A model generated the notes under the pieces. The model saw nothing but the letters and a program-made list of their open reading frames with translations, was not told the origin of the DNA and made no database searches. From Lentisphaeria bacterium (lineage in GTDB: Bacteria > Verrucomicrobiota > Lentisphaeria > Victivallales > Victivallaceae): 64,000 bases of DNA. The translations under genes and the position numbers were made by a program. Each line of letters starts with the position of its first letter. The stretch's first letter is position 1. The stretch is taken from contig CP091727.1 in the NCBI GenBank assembly GCA_022009855.1, positions 1,488,001 to 1,552,000 of the forward strand, written 5' to 3'. Below, piece by piece: positions 58,988 to 64,000 of this stretch.

Positions 58988-60892
58988 ATGAGCAACGAAG
59001 CAAAGAAAACCGTCGATCTTGAAAAAATCCGCGACGATTACAAGGCGGCTGCCGCAAAGATCAAGCGCCGCATCATCATCTGCGCCGGAACCGGCTGCGT
59101 CGCCAACGGTTCGCTGGAGGTGCGCGACGCCCTTGCCGAGGCGCTGAAGAAGGCCGGCGTCGATGTCGCGCTCGAGCTCCGCAAGGAGGAGGAGCACACC
59201 GGCACCTACATCTCCAAATCCGGTTGCCAGGGCTTCTGCCAGATGGGGCCGCTGCTCCACATTGAGCCGGGTGACATTCTCTATACCAAGGTCAAGGTGG
59301 CGGACGTTCCGGAGATTGTCGAGCGCACGCTGCAGCGGGGCGAGGTGATTGACCGGCTGCTCTTCGTTCACCCGAAGACCGGAGCGCACTGCAAGGGTGA
59401 CGCCGACATTCCGTTCTACAACCGTCAGAAGCGTGTGGTGCTGGCCAACTGCCGGATCGAGCCGGGCTGCGTGCGTGAATACATTGCCCGCGGCGGCTAC
59501 TTCGGCGCCCGCAAGGCGATTCTGGAAATGACTCCGGAAGAGGTCTGTCAGACGGCGATCGATTCCGGCCTGCGCGGTCGCGGAGGCGGCGGCTTCCCGA
59601 CCGGTCTCAAGTGGAAGTTCACCCTCGCGAGCAAGAATGATAAGAAGTATGTGATCTGCAACGGTGACGAAGGCGACCCGGGTGCGTTCATGGACCGCTC
59701 GGTCATGGAGGGCAACCCCCACGCCGTCATCGAGGGTATGATGATTGCGGCGCGCGGCATCGGCGCCGACGAGGGGTATGTGTATGTCCGTGCCGAATAT
59801 CCGCTGGCGGTAGCCCGCATGCGTGCGGCGGTCAAGGATGCCGAGGATGCCGGACTGCTGGGCGATCACCTGTTCGGTTCTGATTTCAGCTTCCGGGTCA
59901 ACGTGATGGAAGGCGCCGGCGCGTTCGTCTGCGGTGAAGAGACCGCGCTGATCGCTTCGATCGAGGGCAAGCGGGGGATGCCGCGGCCGAAGCCGCCGTT
60001 CCCTGCCCAGAGCGGACTGTGGGGCAAGCCGACGGTCATCAACAACGTCGAAACGCTCGCCTCGGTGCCCGGCATTTTCTTCAAGGGGCCGGAGCAGTAT
60101 AAGGCGGTCGGGACGGAAAAGTCTCCCGGCACCAAGACTTTCGCTCTCACCGGTCACGTGGCCAATACCGGACTCATTGAGGTTCCCTTCGGCACCACGC
60201 TGCGTGAGATCGTCTACAACATCGGCGGCGGCGTGACCAACAACAAGGGTGAAGTGACCGACGAGGACTTCAAGGCGGTTCAGATCGGCGGACCTTCCGG
60301 CGGCTGCCTTACGCCGGAGATGCTCGATCTGCCGATGGACTTTGATTCGCTCAAATCGGTTGGGGCGATGGTCGGTTCCGGCGGACTGGTGGTGATGAAC
60401 AAGCAGACCTGCATCGTCAAGATTGCCCGTTTCTTCATGCAGTTCACGCAGAATGAGTCCTGCGGCAAGTGCGTTCCCTGCCGCGAAGGCACCAAGCAGA
60501 TGCTCGCGATGCTCGACGACATCATCGAAGGGCGTGCTGACCGGCACACGCTTGAATTGCTGGAGGAGACGGCGAAGGCCGTGCAGCTCGGTTCGCTCTG
60601 CGGTCTCGGCAAGACCGCGCCGAATCCGGTGCTTTCGACGCTGCGTTATTTCCGTGACGAATATGAGGCGCACGTTTTCCGGAAGACCTGCCCGGCGGGC
60701 GAGTGCAAGGCGCTGGCGCGGCCCGAAATTCTCGCTTCGAAGTGCAAGGGCTGCACCGCCTGCGCCAAGAAGTGTCCGGTCGGGGCGATCAGCGGCAAGG
60801 TTCGCGAGGTGCACGTGATCGACGCCGACAAGTGCATCAAGTGCGGCGCGTGCAAAGCGGCCTGCCGGTTCGGAGCGATCGTCGGACTGTAA
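58988..60892 (+). CDS. hndC: NADH-binding flavoprotein subunit of [FeFe] hydrogenase, NuoF/HndC-like
   Basis: This intact 634-residue protein has: an N-terminal [2Fe-2S] thioredoxin-like domain (CAGTGC and GCQGFCQMG); the FMN/NADH domain GRGGGGFPTGLKWKF, CNGDEGDPGAFMDRSV and GEETALIASIEG; a SLBB segment; the NuoF [4Fe-4S] site ESCGKCVPCREG; and a C-terminal two-cluster ferredoxin (CKGCTACAKKCP, CIKCGACKAACRFGA). This is the set found in electron-bifurcating hydrogenases, which couple NADH and reduced ferredoxin oxidation to H2 release. GAGAGCCTGAG lies just before the ATG. Confidence 0.93.
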   Translation: MSNEAKKTVDLEKIRDDYKAAAAKIKRRIIICAGTGCVANGSLEVRDALAEALKKAGVDVALELRKEEEHTGTYISKSGCQGFCQMGPLLHIEPGDILYTKVKVADVPEIVERTLQRGEVIDRLLFVHPKTGAHCKGDADIPFYNRQKRVVLANCRIEPGCVREYIARGGYFGARKAILEMTPEEVCQTAIDSGLRGRGGGGFPTGLKWKFTLASKNDKKYVICNGDEGDPGAFMDRSVMEGNPHAVIEGMMIAARGIGADEGYVYVRAEYPLAVARMRAAVKDAEDAGLLGDHLFGSDFSFRVNVMEGAGAFVCGEETALIASIEGKRGMPRPKPPFPAQSGLWGKPTVINNVETLASVPGIFFKGPEQYKAVGTEKSPGTKTFALTGHVANTGLIEVPFGTTLREIVYNIGGGVTNNKGEVTDEDFKAVQIGGPSGGCLTPEMLDLPMDFDSLKSVGAMVGSGGLVVMNKQTCIVKIARFFMQFTQNESCGKCVPCREGTKQMLAMLDDIIEGRADRHTLELLEETAKAVQLGSLCGLGKTAPNPVLSTLRYFRDEYEAHVFRKTCPAGECKALARPEILASKCKGCTACAKKCPVGAISGKVREVHVIDADKCIKCGACKAACRFGAIVGL

Positions 60893-60920
60893 TCAACTAC
60901 CACTGGAGTGAGAAAATAAA

Positions 60921-62697
60921 ATGAGTGAAGTGAAGAATACTTTGACCGTCAACGGCCGCGAGATTGAGATTGCGGGTGAGCGCAATCTGCTCGAGCTCAT
61001 CCGCAAGGCCGGAATCGATATCCCGACGTTCTGCTACCATTCCGAACTGTCGATCTACGGAGCCTGCCGTCTGTGCCTGGTGGAGGTCAAGGGGCGGGGG
61101 ATCATGGCGTCGTGTTCGACCAAACCGGAGCCGGGGATGGTGATTCAGACCGACACCCGTGCGATCCGCAACATGCGCAAGATCAACGTGGAACTTCTGC
61201 TTGCCAGCCACAATCGCGAGTGTCCGACCTGCCAGCGCAGCGCCAACTGCACGTTGCAGGACCTGGCCCGCAAGCTCGGGGTGAAGGGATGTGCGCTACA
61301 AGCAGTCGATCAAGAATCTGCCGCTGGATGCCTCCAGTCCGTCACTGGTTCGCGACCCGAACAAGTGTGTGCTCTGCGGCGACTGCGTCCGGGTCTGTTC
61401 TGAAGTGCAGAGTGTCGGTGCGCTGGATTTCGCCAGCCGCGGCGCGAATGCGCGTGTGGTTCCGGCGTTTGACAACGATCTCAACGATGTCGAGTGTGTC
61501 AACTGCGGCCAGTGCGCACAGGTCTGTCCGACCGGTGCGATTGTGGCGAAGAGCGACGCCGACAAAGTGTGGAATGCGATCTACGATCCGGACAAGGTGG
61601 TGGTGGTGCAGGTTGCTCCGGCCGTTCGGGTTGCACTGGGAGAGCGCTTTGGATTCCCGACTGGAGAAAACGTTGCCCGCAAGATGGTCACCGCGATGAA
61701 GATGATGGGTTTCGACTACGTTTACGACACCTGCTTTGCGGCGGATATGACGATCTTTGAAGAGGCGACTGAATTCATCGACCGGCTGAGCAACAACGGG
61801 ACGCTGCCGATGTTCACCAGCTGCTGCCCGGCGTGGGTGAAATTTGCGGAAACCTTCTATCCCGAATTGCTGCCGAATGTTTCGACCACCCGTTCTCCGC
61901 AGGCGATCTTCGGCGCAGTTGCGCGGAAGACGCTTCCGGCGAAGCTCGGAGTGAAGCCGGAAAACCTGGTGGTGGTTTCGGTCATGCCCTGCACGGCGAA
62001 GAAATATGAAGCGCAGCTGCCGAAATTCAGCAACGAGGGACGTCCGGACGTCGATTACGTGCTCACCACGGTTGAGCTTGCCTCGATGATCGAGTCGATG
62101 GGAATCGAACTCAAGGAGCTGGAGCCGGAAGCCTTCGACATGCCGCTCGGTTTCTCTACCGGCGGTGGCGTCATCTTCGGTACGACTGGTGGCGTGATGG
62201 AGGCTGCACTGCGGTTCGCGGTGGAAAAGGTCAGCGGAAAGACGCTGGAAGAGATCGATTTCCGTGAAGTGCGCGGGCTTGCTCCCCCGCAAGGAGGCTG
62301 TGGTTGAGGTTGCCGGCAAAAGCTGCGGATTGCCGTGGTGCACGGTCTGGGCAACGCCCGGAAGCTGCTGGAGGACATCAAGGCGGGACGTGCGGAATTC
62401 GACTTTGTCGAGGTGATGGCCTGTCCGGGCGGTTGTGTGGCCGGCGGCGGGCAGCCGATTTCTCACGAGGAGGGCTTCCGGTCCAAGCGAGCCTCCGGTC
62501 TCTACGACACCGACAAGGAGCGTCAGGTGCAGAAGCCGCAGGACAACTTCTGGGTGGACAAGTGCTACGCGGAGAGCTTCGGCGGCCGTCCCGGATCGCA
62601 CGAGGCGCACACCCGACTGCACACGCAGTATAAGAACCGCAGCCAGCTTTTCGATGCGAAGAGTCCGATCATGCACTCTCCTGAGGAAGGGGCCTGA
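60921..62697 (+). CDS. hndD: [FeFe] hydrogenase catalytic subunit, HydA/HndD-like (three frameshifts)
   Basis: The N-terminal [2Fe-2S] domain (FCYHSELSIYGACRLCLVEV), the His-cysteine cluster (HNRECPTCQRSANCTL) and two [4Fe-4S] sites (CVLCGDCVRVC, CVNCGQCAQVCPTGA) lead to the H-cluster domain: L1 FTSCCPAWVKF, L2 VMPCTAKKYEA and L3 MACPGGCVAGGGQP, all complete. A C-terminal extension of about 80 residues follows. Frame breaks lie near 61280, 62290 and 62320, the last two compensating (REVRGL ... RKEAVVEVAGK). The H-cluster requires HydEFG maturases, which are not in this window. Confidence 0.92.
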
Positions 62698-62948
62698 CGA
62701 TCTGCGTCACCATCTGCACGAAGCAGAAGGAGTGCCCGGGCCAGCAGCTGCTGGGCAAGATTGTGGAATTCGTCAAGGAACGTGGACTCACGGAGAAGGT
62801 CAACATTGAAGCGGCGTTCAGTTCGCGTCCGGAAGCGGATGGAACCATCGCGGTGACGGTGAGCGACATTGTGATTCCGCGCAACGATTCGGTTGAACAG
62901 ACGCTCAAGTCGGTCAAACAGGCGATCGAATCGACGGTTTCGAAGTAA
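62694..62948 (+). CDS. Small thioredoxin-like [2Fe-2S]-type protein in the hydrogenase operon
   Basis: The open frame of about 84 residues reads TICVTICTKQKECPGQQLLGKIVEFVKERG then VNIEAAFSSRPEADGTIAVTVSD and ends STVSK. No ATG begins it; a CTG at 62694 overlaps the hydA stop and is preceded by AGGAAGG at good distance, so a CTG start (or a base error in an ATG) is likely. A later Met-like codon at 62763 would remove the cysteines. Three Cys near the N-terminus (CVTICTKQKEC) suggest a ferredoxin-like cluster or redox role. It lies before the operon terminator. Confidence 0.6.
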   Translation: MTICVTICTKQKECPGQQLLGKIVEFVKERGLTEKVNIEAAFSSRPEADGTIAVTVSDIVIPRNDSVEQTLKSVKQAIESTVSK

Positions 62949-62971
62949 TTCGATATCGCAGAGTTGCAGCA

Positions 62972-63005
62972 ATCCCCCGGGAGGCGTTTCCCGGGGGATT
63001 TTTTT
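62972..63005 (+). terminator. Rho-independent terminator of the hydrogenase operon
   Basis: ATCCCCCGGGA pairs perfectly with TCCCGGGGGAT (11 bp) and is followed by T7, 24 bases after the last stop. Confidence 0.93.
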
Positions 63006-63236
63006 AGCGCGTTTATCGCTGCGAGCGCATGTGAGAGAACTGCTTTGAATTGCAACAAAACTCCTGTCTTCTCACGTGCACAAGCGCGGTGAGCGCCGCG
63101 AGCGCATGTGAGAGGACTGCTTTGAATTGCAACAAAACTCCTGTCTTCTCACGTGCACAAGCGCGGTGAGCGCCGCGAGCGCATGTGAGAGGACTGCTTT
63201 GAATTGCAACAAAACTCCTGTCTTCTCACGTGCACA
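63006..63236 (+). repeat. Three tandem 77-nt hairpin units before copy C
   Basis: Units start at 63006, 63083 and 63160 with an exact period of 77; the last two are near identical and the first has changed near its start. Each contains GCATGTGAGA and, about 30 nt later, TCTCACGTGC, an imperfect inverted repeat enclosing GACTGCTTTGAATTGC and CAAAACTCC. They start directly after the T-run of the terminator. Confidence 0.9.
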
Positions 63237-63465
63237 AGCGCGGTGAGCGCCGCGAGCGCATGTGAGAGAACTGCTTTGCGGAACGCAAAGCAGCAAGGAG
63301 CGATTGCGACGCAGTCGAACGGAGTCGAGCGGAGCCGCTCCGGCGATTGAGGAGTTGGCGGGCGAAGCCCGACAAGTAAAACCCGCAGGGCCGCGTGCGG
63401 ATCAGTATCAACCCGGTTCAGACTTCTCACGGGCGAAGAGGTCCGGAGGGAGACCGGCCCTCCGG
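63237..63465 (+). repeat. Dispersed multi-hairpin repeat, copy C
   Basis: This 229-nt copy is colinear with copies A and B. The 10-bp hairpin has loop GAA instead of TTC (CTGCTTTGCG-GAA-CGCAAAGCAG), and the final palindrome has both arms changed (CCGGAGGG/CCCTCCGG), keeping pairing. Confidence 0.85.
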
Positions 63466-63770
63466 CTCCCACGAGCAACATTTTCTCACAGAAGATCAGC
63501 CAGCCGCCTCCATACCGACTACGCACTACAGAAGTCGGAATTTCTCGCCTCGGCACTGTCTTCTCCCATCGAAGAGGTCTGGAGGGCGCCCGGCCCTCCG
63601 GCTCCCACGACCGGAAAACTCACCGCGGCAGCCTGCATATCTCCCCCGCTCCCGACCACGTACCACAGAAGTCGGAATTTCCCGCCTCGGCACTGTCTTC
63701 TCCCATCGAAGAGGTCTGGAGGGCGCCCGGCCCTCCGGCTCCCCTGAGCATCAAACCTCTGCGAAAGTAC
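63443..63770 (+). repeat. Tandem array of ~136-nt palindrome units after copy C
   Basis: Palindromes lie at 63443-63465, 63579-63601 and 63716-63738 (spacings 136 and 137). Spacers share CAGAAGTCGGAATTTC, CCTCGGCACTGTCTTCTCCCATCGAA-type text (63546-63575 and 63683-63711) and resemble those after copy B. No gene is supported between 62949 and 63922. Confidence 0.85.
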
Positions 63771-63818
63771 AGCACAGCCTCCTCTTCATTCCGATCTTGT
63801 TCCGCAAACAGTTGAGTT

Positions 63819-63847
63819 TTGTAATATCAGTTTGAACGTGTTATATT
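63819..63847 (+). promoter_or_regulatory. Sigma70-type promoter near the window end
   Basis: TTGTAA (63819-63824) and TATATT (63842-63847), spacer 17, identical in layout to the pckG and 27121 promoters. Confidence 0.7.
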
Positions 63848-63922
63848 ATCAGAGCCGAATGAATTGAAATGAATCTGACGAAACAGGGAGAAACGGTTTG
63901 ACAAGGAACCGGGGAAAAGAAG

Positions 63923-64000
63923 ATGGAATGTCGCTTTTCGTTTGAAACCGCTGCGCCGGGAGAATGGGTTTCAGATGGATCATTACTGGGTTTGGTGCGG
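63923..64000 (+). CDS. Start of an unidentified gene (cut by window end)
   Basis: An ATG preceded by GGGGAAAAG about 70 bases after a good promoter opens a frame beginning MECRFSFETAAPGEWVSDG. Only 26 residues are visible, too few to name a family. Confidence 0.45.
   Translation, partial: MECRFSFETAAPGEWVSDGSLLGLVR

Noticed and set aside
63006..63236. CRISPR array
   Set aside because: The whole 77-nt unit is repeated, so there are no distinct spacers.
63262..63835. Protein-coding genes inside the repeats (also 31292-31612, 34105-34569 and minus-strand frames)
   Set aside because: Open frames arise from the GC-rich repeat itself, exist in several frames and strands, and lack ribosome sites.
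1..64000. tRNA or rRNA genes
   Set aside because: No cloverleaf with T-arm and no rRNA-like segment was noticed on either strand; a tRNAscan run would be needed to be certain.

Overview
The window is a GC-rich (about 60%) bacterial chromosome segment from a Gram-negative anaerobe, probably a member of the PVC superphylum near Victivallis/Lentisphaerae. That placement is my inference. It rests on lipid A and LPS-export genes (lpxB, LptF/G-type permease), a Rex-linked NAD-dependent [FeFe] hydrogenase, a serine/threonine kinase fused to a formylglycine-enzyme-like domain, several SGNH esterases and a glycoside hydrolase of a type I associate with that group. No rRNA or tRNA gene was seen.

Layout. 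0-5.3 kb: end of ileS, then apbE, argB, aroK and aroC. 5.3-7.1 kb: a HAD-like gene and a GT9-like glycosyltransferase on opposite strands. 7.1-11.3 kb: an operon of a zinc-ribbon/beta-propeller membrane protein, a second zinc-finger membrane protein and a rhomboid protease. 11.4-17.7 kb: a large glycoside hydrolase, a small membrane-anchored protein and GTP-type PEP carboxykinase. 17.9-23.3 kb: an IS5-family element, a sodium:solute symporter, an AT-rich orphan gene and an IS4-family element. 23.6-29.4 kb: a PurF-like protein without the catalytic cysteine, spermidine synthase, an EpmA-like EF-P lysine ligase and a second symporter behind a structured leader. 29.6-36 kb: two SGNH hydrolases around an Rhs toxin cassette with a metallopeptidase-like tip and a candidate immunity gene. 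36-41.9 kb (minus strand): lptF-like, a solute-binding protein, dapB, a DUF4886 esterase and lpxB. 42-49.1 kb: small membrane protein, coiled-coil protein, kinase-FGE fusion and an ABC-F ATPase. 49.2-57.2 kb: a seven-gene carbohydrate operon. 57.7-62.9 kb: rex and the trimeric hydrogenase with one extra small protein.

The least explained feature is a dispersed repeat present three times in the same orientation (cores at 31266-31496, 34152-34382 and 63237-63465). Each copy has a run of hairpin units in front, a ~230-nt multi-hairpin core, and, in two copies, a tandem array of ~135-nt units each carrying a 9-bp-stem palindrome. The first two copies bracket the Rhs toxin/immunity cassette, and the first copy runs directly into the Rhs reading frame.

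Many genes, including essential ones, are split by single-base frameshifts, mostly in homopolymers. I annotate these as single genes with the frame breaks noted. Sequencing or assembly error is the simplest explanation. Coordinates of such genes run from the inferred start to the last stop.
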